64,000 nt of DNA from Rheinheimera tangshanensis (lineage in GTDB: Bacteria > Pseudomonadota > Gammaproteobacteria > Enterobacterales > Alteromonadaceae): positions 496,001 through 560,000 of the forward strand of contig NZ_BMLH01000001.1 of the NCBI RefSeq assembly GCF_014645135.1, in the 5' to 3' direction. Below the pieces are notes generated by a model. It was given only the letters and a program-made list of their open reading frames with translations. It was not told the DNA's origin and searched no databases. Of this stretch, positions 27,664 to 37,235 are shown piece by piece. Numbering within the stretch: the first letter of the stretch is position 1; the number at the start of each line of letters is the position of its first letter. A program made the translations under genes and the position numbers.

Positions 27664-28631
27664 TGTCAGACGACTGGTTAACGGGCCCCATATTAGAGCA
27701 GCTTAGTAGTGGCGTGCTGGTGGTTGATGAGGAATTTCAACTGGTCTATCTGAATACCTTTTTGCAGCGCCACAGCTCAGTTCAACTGACTGAAGCAAAA
27801 GGGAAAAGTCTGTTTAAAGTTTTTGCTGATTTACCAGAAGCATGGCTTAGGCGTAAGTTTGCCTCTGTGCTGGAGTTGCAAAGTCCCTCATTTAGCAGCT
27901 GGGAGCAGCGGCAGTATGTGATCAAGTTACCCCATTTACGTCCTGTGACCAGTTCGAGCCAGTATATGGCGCAGAACTGCACCATGTTGCCATTGAATGA
28001 TCCGTCGGGTCGTCGTCATGTCTGTATGCTGATTGAGGACGCCACTGATGCTTTTGTTTATCAACAGCATCTGCAAACGACTTTACAAAAACTGGAGCAA
28101 AGCAATCGTGTGGATGGTTTAACCCAGGCATTAAACCGCCGTTACTGGGAAGAACAGTTAAAGCTTGAAGTCCAACGAGCGCAGCGTTATCAGCAACCTC
28201 TGTCGTTGTTATTGTTTGATCTGGATAAATTTAAGCAACTCAATGATCAGTATGGTCATTTAGGCGGAGATTGTGTGCTGATTGAGTTAACAGCCAGAGT
28301 TCGGGGTTTATTGCGTGACACCGACTGGTTTGGCCGATACGGTGGTGAGGAGTTTGGCATAGTACTGACCAATACAGCCCTGGCCGGGGCAATGGAAGTG
28401 GCCGAACGTATTTGTCTGGCCGTCAGTAGTAAAGCAGTCACATTTAATGAGCACTCTATACAAAGTTCAATCAGTGTTGGTGTAGCGCAGCTTGACGCTG
28501 CTGGCGAAAGAGCCCACGAGGTACTGATAGGTCAGGCTGATATGGCGCTTTATAACGCGAAAAGAGAGGGGCGTAACAGGGTGGTCTCCTACAGTGCCGG
28601 TGAAACAGAGTTTCAGTTGAAAACCAATTAA
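27663..28631 (+). CDS. PAS-GGDEF diguanylate cyclase
   Basis: 322 residues. A PAS-like domain occupies about residues 8-130 and a GGDEF domain about 150-315. The active site is GGEEF (227-231) and the product-inhibition site RxxD (RDTD) sits exactly five residues before it, so an active, feedback-controlled enzyme making cyclic-di-GMP is expected. There is no membrane segment. The start overlaps the CheC-like gene by 1 base (TAATG). With receiver and phosphatase in the same operon, its activity is probably gated by the two-component pathway. Confidence 0.93.
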   Translation: MSDDWLTGPILEQLSSGVLVVDEEFQLVYLNTFLQRHSSVQLTEAKGKSLFKVFADLPEAWLRRKFASVLELQSPSFSSWEQRQYVIKLPHLRPVTSSSQYMAQNCTMLPLNDPSGRRHVCMLIEDATDAFVYQQHLQTTLQKLEQSNRVDGLTQALNRRYWEEQLKLEVQRAQRYQQPLSLLLFDLDKFKQLNDQYGHLGGDCVLIELTARVRGLLRDTDWFGRYGGEEFGIVLTNTALAGAMEVAERICLAVSSKAVTFNEHSIQSSISVGVAQLDAAGERAHEVLIGQADMALYNAKREGRNRVVSYSAGETEFQLKTN

Positions 28632-28643
28632 CGCCCCATTAAA

Positions 28644-28683
28644 TTTAGAATAATCTAAACATTTAGATTGACAGACGTCTAAA
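28644..28683. promoter_or_regulatory. AT-rich operator-like array and -35 box of the threonine operon
   Basis: AATCTAAA-CA-TTTAGATT (28652-28669) is a perfect 8-bp-arm palindrome. Two further half-sites flank it: TTTAGA at 28644-28649 and TCTAAA at 28678-28683. A consensus -35, TTGACA (28668-28673), lies inside the array; the -10 is weak (CATATA about 18 bases on). Binding of a repressor or activator is inferred. Confidence 0.5.
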
Positions 28684-28703
28684 ACTTTGAGCATATAGAC
28701 AGT

Positions 28704-28766
28704 ATGAAAAAGACACAAATCCGCAATACACTCACCATTATTATTACCACCAACCCTGCGGGGTAG
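28704..28766 (+). CDS. thrL: Threonine-operon leader peptide
   Basis: A 20-residue open frame (ATG 28704, TAG 28764-28766) too short for routine gene calling. It encodes five Thr and four Ile, including the run TIIITT, just before a terminator and thrA. That is the hallmark of the thrL attenuator: when Thr-tRNA and Ile-tRNA are scarce the ribosome stalls on these codons and the downstream terminator does not form. The arrangement matches enteric thrLABC. The peptide itself needs no function. Confidence 0.9.
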   Translation: MKKTQIRNTLTIIITTNPAG

Positions 28767-28826
28767 GAGGTCGGCGGCGTATTGTTTTCAAAAAGGCCCG
28801 TGACCTCCCCGTCACGGGCCTTTTTC
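28766..28826 (+). terminator. Attenuator of thrABC with competing antiterminator
   Basis: The terminator stem is AAAAAGGCCCGTGAC (28790-28804), loop CTCCCC, GTCACGGGCCTTTTT (28811-28825). The competing arm GGAGGTC (28766-28772), overlapping the leader-peptide stop, can pair with GACCTCC (28802-28808) in the terminator's left arm and loop. Confidence 0.85.
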
Positions 28827-28845
28827 GTTTAGCAAGGAGTAAAAC

Positions 28846-31305
28846 ATGAGGGTGCTTAAGTTTGGTGGTTCGTCTCTGGCGTCGGTAACCCGCTTTCTCG
28901 AGGTGGCGGATATAGTACAACAACAAATTGGCAATCAAAGCGTCGGCTTAGTCTTGTCAGCGCCTCAGGGCGTCACCAACTTACTGGTGGAACTGACGGA
29001 TCTGGCCTTTTTAGGCTCAGATTATCAGCCGCTGTTGCTGCAGTGGAAAAATCGTCTGGCGCAGCATATTGCTGAAGCTTCACTTCGGGTCAATGCGCAG
29101 CAGCTGAAGGCTGTGCAACAACTGGCTGACGAGCAGGAACAAAAGCTAACTGAACGTTTGCAAGGCATCAGCTTATTGAGTTATTGCCCTGATCATATCA
29201 AGGCACAAATTTTAGGTATGGGTGAGCAGTTCAGTGTTTGCCTGATGACGGCGCTGTTTAAGTCCCGTCAGGTTAACGTGGTGCTGCTGGACTCTGTGGC
29301 TTTGGTGAAAAGTCAGGGTGATTATTTAAATGCAGTGGCTGATATTCCTGCTTCGGAGCAAAGCTTTGCAGCCGCTTTAGCGAAGCAATCGGCGCAGGTT
29401 TATGTGATGGCAGGTTTTGTCTCGAGCAATGCGCAGGGCGAGCTGTGTTTATTAGGCCGCAATGGTTCTGACTACTCTGCTGCAATAGTTGCTGCCGCGG
29501 TCAAAGCTTCAGTCTGTGAAATCTGGACTGATGTCGATGGTGTCTACAGTGCTGACCCACGTCAGGTGAAACAAGCCAAACTGATTGACCATTTATCTTA
29601 TGACGAAGCCATGGAATTGTCGTATTTTGGTGCCAAAGTGCTGCATCCAAAAACTATTGGTCCATTGGCTCGTTTTCAAATTCCTTGTTATATCAAAAAC
29701 ACCTTAAACCCGTCGGCTCCAGGCACCTGTATTGATGCCGATAACAACGGTGACTCGCTGGTCAAAGGCATTTCCAGTCTGGAGCATCTGGCTCTGATCA
29801 CAGTCTCTGGCCCTGGCTTAAAAGGCGTAGTCGGTATGGCCTCGCGGGTGTTTGCCACTATGGCGCGTGAGCAGGTATCTGTTAGTTTAATTACTCAGTC
29901 GTCTTCTGAATTCAGTATCAGTTTTTGCGTGGCTCAACTGGATTTAGCTGCTGCGAAAAAAGCGCTTGAAGCTGAGTTTGAACTGGAGTTACAAGGCAAG
30001 TTGTTGCGTCCGCTGCAAATCTTATCTGATATGGCGATAGTCAGCCTGGTCGGCGATGGTATGCGTCAGCACCGTGGTGTGGCGGCTAAGTTTTTTGCGT
30101 CCCTGGCGCAGGCTCGGGTCAATGTGGTAGCTATAGCTCAGGACAGCAGTGAACGTTCTATCTCTGCTGTCGTTGAGCAAAAAGCCTGTCAGAACGCAGT
30201 GAAGGTGTGCCATGAAAACTTCTTCAGCCATGTCCCAAGTATCGATGTGTTTCTGGTCGGTTGTGGTGTGGTTGGCAGCGAATTACTGGCGCAGTTCCAG
30301 CGTCAGCAAGAGTTTTTACAGCAACGTAATGTCAAGCTGAAGGTGTATGGCATAGCCAATTCCAAAGCCTTATTGCTGGATGAAAAAGGCATTGACCTCA
30401 GTCAGTGGCAACAGCAGATGCAGCAGGCCAAAGCTCAGTTTTCTGTGGCAGATTTAAGTCGCTTTGCTCAGGAGCAGCATTTAACTAATCCGGTATTGAT
30501 CGACTGCAGCAGTGCAGAACCAGTGGCTGATTTGTATGTCGATTTCCTCAAAGCTGGCTTCCATGTGGTCACCCCAAATAAAAAAGCCAATACAGGCTCA
30601 TTGGATTACTACCATCAACTGCGTCAGGTGGCACAGCAACATCGCCGACGTTTCCTGTATGAAACGACTGTAGGCGCAGGCCTACCGGTGATCGACACCT
30701 TACAGGGCTTGTTTAATGCAGGTGACGAGCTGGTGGCTTTTGAGGGGATTTTATCCGGCTCTTTATCCTATATTTTTGGTTTACTGGAGCAGGGCCAGTC
30801 TTTATCTGAGGTGACTACTAAAGCCCGGGAATTGGGTTTTACTGAGCCTGACCCTCGTGATGATTTATCCGGTATGGATGTGGCGCGTAAGTTACTGATT
30901 ATGGCGCGTGAATCTGGTTTGATGCTGAATTTAGCCGATGTCGAAGTGGAAGGTGTATTACCTGCTGATTTTGCGCCAAACACTGACGTACCGACTTTTA
31001 TGCAAAAGTTACCACAGCTCGACAAAGCTTTTTCTGAACGTATTGCACAGGCCAGAGCTAAAGGTCAGGTGCTGCGTTATATAGGTGAAATCAGTGAAGG
31101 TCGTTGCAAAGTCGCTATCAAAGCTTTGGATCTGGATCACCCACTGGCCAAAGTGAAAGACGGTGAAAATGCGCTGGCTATTCATACCCGGTATTACCAG
31201 CCTATTCCTTTTGTATTGCGTGGTTATGGTGCTGGTGCTGCGGTCACAGCAGCAGGTGTGTTCAGTGATGTAATGCGGACTTTGTCCTGGCAGCAGGAGA
31301 TGTAA
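28846..31305 (+). CDS. thrA: Bifunctional aspartokinase I / homoserine dehydrogenase I
   Basis: 819 residues, the normal ThrA length. The kinase half starts with [13 protein letters not shown] and includes the aspartate-binding region [13 protein letters not shown]. Two ACT regulatory domains follow near residues 310-450, where threonine inhibits the enzyme. The C-terminal dehydrogenase half starts near 465 with the NAD(P)-binding [13 protein letters not shown] and has [10 protein letters not shown] and [12 protein letters not shown]. It does the first and third steps of the aspartate-to-threonine pathway. First gene after the attenuator, 1 base before thrB. Confidence 0.98.
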   Translation: MRVLKFGGSSLASVTRFLEVADIVQQQIGNQSVGLVLSAPQGVTNLLVELTDLAFLGSDYQPLLLQWKNRLAQHIAEASLRVNAQQLKAVQQLADEQEQKLTERLQGISLLSYCPDHIKAQILGMGEQFSVCLMTALFKSRQVNVVLLDSVALVKSQGDYLNAVADIPASEQSFAAALAKQSAQVYVMAGFVSSNAQGELCLLGRNGSDYSAAIVAAAVKASVCEIWTDVDGVYSADPRQVKQAKLIDHLSYDEAMELSYFGAKVLHPKTIGPLARFQIPCYIKNTLNPSAPGTCIDADNNGDSLVKGISSLEHLALITVSGPGLKGVVGMASRVFATMAREQVSVSLITQSSSEFSISFCVAQLDLAAAKKALEAEFELELQGKLLRPLQILSDMAIVSLVGDGMRQHRGVAAKFFASLAQARVNVVAIAQDSSERSISAVVEQKACQNAVKVCHENFFSHVPSIDVFLVGCGVVGSELLAQFQRQQEFLQQRNVKLKVYGIANSKALLLDEKGIDLSQWQQQMQQAKAQFSVADLSRFAQEQHLTNPVLIDCSSAEPVADLYVDFLKAGFHVVTPNKKANTGSLDYYHQLRQVAQQHRRRFLYETTVGAGLPVIDTLQGLFNAGDELVAFEGILSGSLSYIFGLLEQGQSLSEVTTKARELGFTEPDPRDDLSGMDVARKLLIMARESGLMLNLADVEVEGVLPADFAPNTDVPTFMQKLPQLDKAFSERIAQARAKGQVLRYIGEISEGRCKVAIKALDLDHPLAKVKDGENALAIHTRYYQPIPFVLRGYGAGAAVTAAGVFSDVMRTLSWQQEM

Positions 31306-31306
31306 T

Positions 31307-32239
31307 ATGAAGTCGTATTTTGCGCCTGCGTCCACAGGGAATTTTTCTGTTGGCTTTGATTTATTAGGCGCTGCGTTTGAACCAGTTGATGGTTCTTTAT
31401 TTGGCGATGAACTGCGTATTCACTCTGAGCAAGCTGAACTGAGTTTACAACTGACCGGTCGTTATGTGCATCAGTTGCCAAAAGACACAGACGATAACTT
31501 AGTGCTGAAGTGTTTTTATTCCTTTGAAAAGGCGATAGGCCGGACTTTGCCCCGATTGCAACTGGAGCTGGTGAAAAATCTGCCGGTTGGCAGTGGTTTG
31601 GGGTCCAGTGCCTGTTCTATTGTCGTGGCCTGTTATGCCTTTAATGACTATTTCGGCAAACCTTTAGCTGACTATCAGTTGTTACAACTGATGGCGCAAC
31701 TGGAAGGGGGCGTTAGTGGTTCTGTGCATTACGATAACGTGGCGCCGTCCTTTTATGGCGGCTTATTGTTAATGTTACCGGATAGCCCCTTGTTATGCCG
31801 GACTTTGCCCTGGTTTGAACATTGGCAAGTGGTGCTTTGTTATCCGGGGACTGTACTGTCGACCAAGGAAGCCCGTGCCGTCTTGCCACAACAATTAACG
31901 CTGAAACACAGCATAGCGTTTGCCGGTATGTTAAGCCGTTTTATCAGTGCTTTGTATGCCTGGGATGAAACAGAAGCTTTTGCTGCTTTACAGGACTTGG
32001 TGGCGGAGCCTGCCCGTCAGCACCTGATGCCTGAACTGTTGCCTATCCGTGAAGCGTTATCCGCCGAAGGGATCGGTCATGTTGGTATCTCAGGCGCTGG
32101 CCCTACGATTTTTGCGGTCTGCCAAAACGATACTCAGGCCCAATTTGCCGCTGATTATTTACAACAGCATTACGCTAAAAACTCAGATGCCATCACGACC
32201 ATTTGTCGCCTGGCGAGACAAGGCGCACGTGCGCTGTAG
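31307..32239 (+). CDS. thrB: Homoserine kinase
   Basis: 310 residues of the GHMP kinase family. The N-terminal PASTGNFSVGFDLLGAAF and the ATP-binding LPVGSGLGSSACSIV are typical; GISGAGPTIFAV is the C-terminal GHMP motif. It phosphorylates homoserine for ThrC. It begins 1 base after the thrA stop and ends 9 bases before thrC. Confidence 0.97.
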   Translation: MKSYFAPASTGNFSVGFDLLGAAFEPVDGSLFGDELRIHSEQAELSLQLTGRYVHQLPKDTDDNLVLKCFYSFEKAIGRTLPRLQLELVKNLPVGSGLGSSACSIVVACYAFNDYFGKPLADYQLLQLMAQLEGGVSGSVHYDNVAPSFYGGLLLMLPDSPLLCRTLPWFEHWQVVLCYPGTVLSTKEARAVLPQQLTLKHSIAFAGMLSRFISALYAWDETEAFAALQDLVAEPARQHLMPELLPIREALSAEGIGHVGISGAGPTIFAVCQNDTQAQFAADYLQQHYAKNSDAITTICRLARQGARAL

Positions 32240-32248
32240 GATGTAACT

Positions 32249-33538
32249 ATGCAATTAACAAATACCAAAGTCGCTTCGCAACAAGTTAGTTTTTTAGATG
32301 CAGTTCGTATTGGTTTGGGTGAGCAGCAAGGGCTGTTTTTTCCAACCCAGTGGCCAAGTCTGGATATAGATGCGTTATTAGAGCTACCTTTTGTCGAGCG
32401 CAGCGCCAAAGTACTGCAAGCTTTAATTGGTGATGAGCTTTCTGCTGAACAAATCCATCAGATGGTAAGCAACGCTTTTCAGTTTCCTGCACCTTTAGCT
32501 CAGGTGACGGATGATGTCGCCTGCTTAGAGTTATTTCATGGCCCCACTTTAGCTTTTAAAGACTTTGGTGGCCGTTTTATGGCGCAGGCCCTGATCCAGG
32601 CGCAAAAGCAGCAAAATGTCAGCAAAACCACTATAGTCACAGCAACTTCTGGTGATACAGGAGCTGCAGTGGCTCACGCTTTTTATCAGCAAGCTGGTGT
32701 TGATGTAGTGATTTTATTTCCAAAAGGAAAAATCAGCCCATTACAAGAAAAGCTGTTTACTACTTTAGGTCACAACATCCATACACTGGCGGTAGAGGCC
32801 GATTTTGACCAGTGTCAGGCGCTGGTGAAAGAGGTATTTAACGACCGTGATTTAGTCAAACAGCTGAATATCAACTCAGCCAACTCTATTAATATCAGCC
32901 GTTTGTTTGCCCAAATTTGTTATTACTTTGAAGCTGTAGCTCAGGTGCCAAAAGATAAACGCGATCAAATTGTTATTGCCGTGCCTAGTGGTAACTTCGG
33001 TAACCTGACTGCAGGTCTAATTGCCAAGGTGTTGGGTTTACCTATCAAACGTATGATAGCGGCCACCAACTTAAACGACACCGTGCCTCGTTACTGGAAG
33101 GATGGCCAGTGGGCACCGAACAAGACTGTGGCCACCTTATCTAATGCAATGGATGTCAGCGCACCAAATAACTGGCCACGGGTTGAAGCTTTATTGGCGC
33201 AAGGTAAAATTTGCCGCGACGATTTAGAAGCTGTGATGGTGGATGAAGAGGATACCCAAGTGTCGATGCGTCAGCTGGCACATTTAGGTTATGTCAGCGA
33301 ACCTCACGCTGCTATTGCCTACAAAGCGCTAAAGCGTAGTTTGGAGGACGGCGAGTTTGGTATTTTCTTAGGCACTGCGCATCCGGCTAAATTTAAAGAG
33401 CAGGTTGAGAATATCCTCGGCAGCCCTATAGCTCTGCCGCCTGAATTAGCAGCAGTTGCATCAGAGGCAAGTTTAAGTGCAGATATGTCGCCGGATTTTG
33501 TACAATTACGCCAATTCTTACTGACTCTGGATAAATAA
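32249..33538 (+). CDS. thrC: Threonine synthase
   Basis: 429 residues, PLP-dependent fold type II. The PLP lysine lies in HGPTLAFKDFGGRF and the phosphate-binding loop in TATSGDTGAAVAHAF; PSGNFGNLTAGLIAK is also diagnostic. It makes threonine from phosphohomoserine. The next gene, ung, starts 3 bases after its stop. Confidence 0.97.
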   Translation: MQLTNTKVASQQVSFLDAVRIGLGEQQGLFFPTQWPSLDIDALLELPFVERSAKVLQALIGDELSAEQIHQMVSNAFQFPAPLAQVTDDVACLELFHGPTLAFKDFGGRFMAQALIQAQKQQNVSKTTIVTATSGDTGAAVAHAFYQQAGVDVVILFPKGKISPLQEKLFTTLGHNIHTLAVEADFDQCQALVKEVFNDRDLVKQLNINSANSINISRLFAQICYYFEAVAQVPKDKRDQIVIAVPSGNFGNLTAGLIAKVLGLPIKRMIAATNLNDTVPRYWKDGQWAPNKTVATLSNAMDVSAPNNWPRVEALLAQGKICRDDLEAVMVDEEDTQVSMRQLAHLGYVSEPHAAIAYKALKRSLEDGEFGIFLGTAHPAKFKEQVENILGSPIALPPELAAVASEASLSADMSPDFVQLRQFLLTLDK

Positions 33539-33541
33539 ACT

Positions 33542-34204
33542 GTGTCTTTAAACTGGCAAGACGTGATTGGGGCTGAAAAAAATCAGCCCTATTTTCTGCA
33601 AACTATGGATTACTTAAAGCAACAACGTGCGGCAGGCCAGGTGATTTATCCGCCTGAAGTGCTGGTGTTTAATGCCTTTAAGTTAACGCCTTTTGCACAG
33701 ATGAAAGTGGTAGTGATAGGGCAGGACCCTTACCATGGTCCAAATCAGGCTCATGGCTTAAGTTTTTCTGTGCCTGCAGGAGTGGCTATTCCACCTTCTT
33801 TACGAAATATCTATAAAGAGCTGGCACTGGAATATAGTGATTTCCAAACCCCAAATCACGGTTGTCTGGAAAGCTGGGCACAGCAAGGGGTGTTGTTACT
33901 CAATACGGCCTTGACTGTGGTGGCGAACGAAGCCAACTCACACCGTCACTTAGGCTGGGAGCAGTTTACCGATCAGGTGATCCGGGCTATCAGTGCCCAT
34001 GCAGAAGGCATAGTGTTTTTGTTATGGGGCAGCCATGCGATTAAAAAATCTGCGCTGATTGATAAAACAAAACACCATATTCTGACCGCACCTCATCCAT
34101 CCCCTTTGTCAGCGCACCGCGGCTTTTTGGGCTGTGGGCACTTTGCCAAGGCAAATGAGTTATTACAACAACAGGGTAAGAGCCCCATTTGTTGGCAGGT
34201 ATAA
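33542..34204 (+). CDS. ung: Uracil-DNA glycosylase (family 1)
   Basis: 220 residues from a GTG at 33542. The water-activating motif [18 protein letters not shown] and the DNA-intercalating loop [11 protein letters not shown] are intact. It removes uracil from DNA to start base-excision repair. Its GTG lies 3 bases after the thrC stop, so it is read from the threonine operon transcript unless an internal promoter exists. A terminator follows at 34273-34304. Confidence 0.96.
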   Translation: MSLNWQDVIGAEKNQPYFLQTMDYLKQQRAAGQVIYPPEVLVFNAFKLTPFAQMKVVVIGQDPYHGPNQAHGLSFSVPAGVAIPPSLRNIYKELALEYSDFQTPNHGCLESWAQQGVLLLNTALTVVANEANSHRHLGWEQFTDQVIRAISAHAEGIVFLLWGSHAIKKSALIDKTKHHILTAPHPSPLSAHRGFLGCGHFAKANELLQQQGKSPICWQV

Positions 34205-34272
34205 ATGACCATATATCGGTCAGGGATAAACCCAATCGCTACTGCGTATTCAGAGCCTGAATGACAGCCAAA

Positions 34273-34304
34273 TAAAAAGCCCCGACATTACTGCCGGGGC
34301 TTAA
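34273..34304. terminator. Bidirectional terminator between ung and the DUF3545 gene
   Basis: AAAAAGCCCCG-ACATTACTG-CCGGGGCTTAAATTT: a strong GC stem between two converging genes, with A run on the left (T run on the reverse strand) and T-rich sequence on the right. Confidence 0.8.
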
Positions 34305-34306
34305 AT

Positions 34307-34483
34307 TTAACTTAATTCAATGTTCACTAATTCAGGTTCTATGGTCCAGTCTATGTCTTCTAGTTCTCGTTTTAAGCGCTGGCGTTCTTTGACTGCTTCA
34401 ATTTCTCGCCACTTGCGTTTGACTGCACGGCTCTTCGTCGCAGGACGCTCCAACATATTCAGTAAGTCTTCGAAGCTTTCCAT
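34307..34483 (-). CDS. DUF3545-family small protein
   Basis: 58 residues, below the usual open-frame length cut-off, from an ATG at 34483 to a TAA at 34307-34309. The sequence is highly charged with a basic block (KSRAVKRKWREIEAVKERQR) and an acidic C-terminus, as in DUF3545 proteins of marine gammaproteobacteria, where the KRKWREIEAxK core is conserved (from memory, not searched). It is likely a soluble helical protein; function unknown. A ribosome-like site (cagaggggc) precedes the ATG. It is convergent with ung. Confidence 0.78.
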   Translation of the reverse strand: MESFEDLLNMLERPATKSRAVKRKWREIEAVKERQRLKRELEDIDWTIEPELVNIELS

Positions 34484-34565
34484 GGTTGCCCCTCTGAGTT
34501 GTTGTTATTTTCAACAAATTAGTACCACACTTTGTCTAAAAATAAAATAACTCTTTGACACAAAT

Positions 34566-34595
34566 ATGAACGAAAAATGAATGTTTTTCGTTCAT
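34566..34595. repeat. Perfect 12-bp inverted repeat between pgi and the DUF3545 gene
   Basis: ATGAACGAAAAA (34566-34577) and TTTTTCGTTCAT (34584-34595) are exact reverse complements with a 6-base spacer. It lies 83 bases upstream of the DUF3545 gene and 9 bases past the pgi stop. It could be an operator or an atypical pgi terminator; there is no T run after the stem. Confidence 0.55.
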
Positions 34596-34603
34596 TCAAC
34601 AGG

Positions 34604-36232
34604 TTAGCCCAAGTTCAACTGCTTAAATTTTGCGATAAGTGCCTCTGTGGACGCATCAAAGTTATTTTTTTGTTGATCAGATAACACCTGATAAATAGGC
34701 GTCGACAGCTGTTTACCCAGCTCAACACCCCACTGATCAAACGAATTGATATTCCACAAAACACCCTGACAAAACACCTTCTGCTCATAAAGCGCTATTA
34801 AGGCGCCTAAGTAATAAGGTGATAATTCCGGCAGCAATAAGGTATTACTTGGCTTATTACCGGGCGACACTTTATGTGGTGCCAAAGCAATAGCTTCTGC
34901 TTCTGATGCACCGCTTGCCAGCACTTCAGCTTTGGCTTCATCAAAGGTTTTACCTTGCATCAATGCCTGAGTTTGAGCAAAGCAGTGCGCTGCTAATCTG
35001 TGGTGATGATCGTTGAGCTCGTGGCTGACTTTGGCCGGCAGAATAAAGTCCGACGGCACAGCCAATGCACTTTGATGCAATAACTGGTGATAGGCATGCT
35101 GGCCATTAGTGCCTGCGTCGCCCCAAATTACTGGCGCTGTAGCATCTGTCAGTGGCTTGCCATCCAGATCCACTCCTTTACCGTTGCTCTCCATATCCAG
35201 TTGCTGCACATAGGAGGGCAGGAAACGCAAATAGTGGCTGTATGGCAATAAAGCCTGCGCCTGACAACCTTTAGCATTGATATACCAGACGCCAAGCAAA
35301 GCCAAAATCACCGGCATATTTTGCTCAAGAGGGGCGTTGATAAAATGCTGGTCCATATCGCGTGCGCCCTTGAGCAGTTGTTGAAACTGTTCCATGCCCA
35401 ACTGCAATGCCACAGGGAAGCCGATGGCAGACCATAACGAATAGCGACCACCCACCCAGTCCCACATCGGCAGAATATGTTCCGCCACTATGCCAAACTC
35501 CGCTGCGGCTTTGATATTGGACGAGGTGGCCCAGAAATGCTGAGCTATAGCGGCTTTATCTGCACCTTTGTCAGTGAACCACTGACGTACAGCCAACGCA
35601 TTTTGTTTGGTTTCTTCAGTGCCAAAAGACTTAGAGGCGACAAACACCAGGGTAGTGGCAGGGTTTAACCCTTTGACTACATCGGACACTACAGCGCCAT
35701 CTATATTGCCGGCAAAGTGAATACGTACCGGGCTTTTGTTAAAAGGCGCTAAAGCTTCACAGGCCATTTGTGGGCCTAATAACGAGCCGCCAATACCAAT
35801 CCAAATCAGATCGGTAATGGCATCGCCCTGATAACCTTTGTAGCTACCCTGATGCAACTGGCCAATCAGCTCTGCCATTTGCGCATGACAAGCCTGAATT
35901 TCCGGCTGTAAATCAACACCATCTAACACTAAAGGCGTTTTTGTATCGGCGCGTAATGCCATATGCCAGACGGCACGTTGTTCCGTATTGTTAATTTTAT
36001 CGCCATGGAGCATCTGCTGAGTTTTGCTTTGAATTTGGCTTTGTTTTGCCAGTTCCAGCAGCTTTTGCCAAATGCCATCTGTGATCAGGTTTTTGGCAAA
36101 ATCCAGGTGAATACCACAGGCATTGACCTGGAATTTCTCAGCCCGCTTTGGGTCGGCGGCAAACTGCTGACGCAAGGATAAAGGCTGCTGTGCCAGCTGT
36201 TTTAATTCAGCCCAAAGTGCAGACGACATCAT
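34604..36232 (-). CDS. pgi: Glucose-6-phosphate isomerase
   Basis: 542 residues, near the usual 549. Family motifs include GIGGSLLGPQMA, VASKSFGTEETKQNA and the C-terminal NINSFDQWGVELGK with the catalytic lysine region; GGRYSLWSAIGFPVAL is also present. It interconverts glucose-6-P and fructose-6-P. It lies 46 bases downstream of tal on the same strand, with a terminator-like hairpin between. The frame begins with two adjacent ATG codons at 36232 and 36229; either could be used. Confidence 0.97.
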   Translation of the reverse strand: MMSSALWAELKQLAQQPLSLRQQFAADPKRAEKFQVNACGIHLDFAKNLITDGIWQKLLELAKQSQIQSKTQQMLHGDKINNTEQRAVWHMALRADTKTPLVLDGVDLQPEIQACHAQMAELIGQLHQGSYKGYQGDAITDLIWIGIGGSLLGPQMACEALAPFNKSPVRIHFAGNIDGAVVSDVVKGLNPATTLVFVASKSFGTEETKQNALAVRQWFTDKGADKAAIAQHFWATSSNIKAAAEFGIVAEHILPMWDWVGGRYSLWSAIGFPVALQLGMEQFQQLLKGARDMDQHFINAPLEQNMPVILALLGVWYINAKGCQAQALLPYSHYLRFLPSYVQQLDMESNGKGVDLDGKPLTDATAPVIWGDAGTNGQHAYHQLLHQSALAVPSDFILPAKVSHELNDHHHRLAAHCFAQTQALMQGKTFDEAKAEVLASGASEAEAIALAPHKVSPGNKPSNTLLLPELSPYYLGALIALYEQKVFCQGVLWNINSFDQWGVELGKQLSTPIYQVLSDQQKNNFDASTEALIAKFKQLNLG

Positions 36233-36259
36233 ATAAACTCCTGTAGTGATCCGATGGTG

Positions 36260-36286
36260 ATAAAAATTAAGCCTTTGCTTAGGCTT
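36260..36286 (-). terminator. Weak terminator or attenuator between tal and pgi
   Basis: On the reverse strand AAGCCT-AAGCAA-AGGCTT is followed by AATTTTTAT. The stem overlaps the end of tal. Being short, it may lower rather than stop read-through into pgi. Confidence 0.4.
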
Positions 36287-37235
36287 GTAATTGGGCCTGA
36301 ATTAAAGTTTCCAGCTTACGTTGGTCCACGGCAAATTTACGGATACCTTCCGATAGTTTTTCGGTCGCCATCGCATCTTCATTCAGTGCCCAGCGGAATT
36401 CTGCTTCAGTTAAAGCGGCCGTTTCTTTGGCGGTAGCGCCTGTATCTTTTAGATAAACAGTTAAAGTGCCTTGTTGCTGGTTCAGTTCTTCTAATAAACC
36501 CGGGCTGATGGTTAAGCGATCACAGCCTGCCAGAGCCAATACTTCACCGATGTTGCGGAAGCTTGCACCCATCACCACAGTTTTATGGCCATAGCTTTTG
36601 AAGTAACGGTAAATTTCACGCACAGAAACCACTCCAGGATCAGTTTCTGCTGTGTAGTCTTGTTTGGTGTTGGCTTTGTACCAATCCAGAATACGACCGA
36701 CAAAAGGGGAAATTAAAAATACACCAGCTTCAGCACAGGCTCGGGCTTGCGCCATATGGAACAGCAGCGTCAGGTTGCACTGAATACCTTGTTGTTCGAG
36801 TTGGCGGGCGGCCTGAATGCCTTCCCAGGTAGAGGCTATTTTGATCAAAATCCGATCTTTGCTGATACCATTTTCTTCATACAAAGCAACCAGTTGCAGC
36901 GCCTTATTGATGCTGGCCTGGGTATCAAAAGATAAACGCGCATCCACTTCAGTCGAAACACGGCCTGGCACTAACTTGCTGATCTGAGTGCCGATATCGA
37001 CCGCAAACTTATCACTGGCTATGCTGACTTGAGTCGCCAGATCTGAGCTTTTGCTTTTGGCATAAGCCACGGCCTGAGCTAATAACGGCTTGGAAAACTC
37101 CAGCTGGCTGGCGTTTAGTAATAAAGATGGGTTTGTCGTTGCGTCTACAGGGCGGAATTGTTCAATGGCGCCTAAATCACCACTGTCGACCACTACTGTA
37201 GTCACTGCTTTTAGCTGTTCTAGTAAAGTGCTCAT
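36279..37235 (-). CDS. tal: Transaldolase
   Basis: 318 residues. [27 protein letters not shown] in pieces, the Schiff-base lysine in [16 protein letters not shown], and [15 protein letters not shown] mark a TalB-type enzyme of the pentose-phosphate pathway. It moves a three-carbon unit between sugar phosphates. It sits next to pgi, making a small central-carbon operon, and is divergent from yaaA. In E. coli talB and yaaA are also close neighbours of the thr operon. Confidence 0.97.
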   Translation of the reverse strand: MSTLLEQLKAVTTVVVDSGDLGAIEQFRPVDATTNPSLLLNASQLEFSKPLLAQAVAYAKSKSSDLATQVSIASDKFAVDIGTQISKLVPGRVSTEVDARLSFDTQASINKALQLVALYEENGISKDRILIKIASTWEGIQAARQLEQQGIQCNLTLLFHMAQARACAEAGVFLISPFVGRILDWYKANTKQDYTAETDPGVVSVREIYRYFKSYGHKTVVMGASFRNIGEVLALAGCDRLTISPGLLEELNQQQGTLTVYLKDTGATAKETAALTEAEFRWALNEDAMATEKLSEGIRKFAVDQRKLETLIQAQLQA

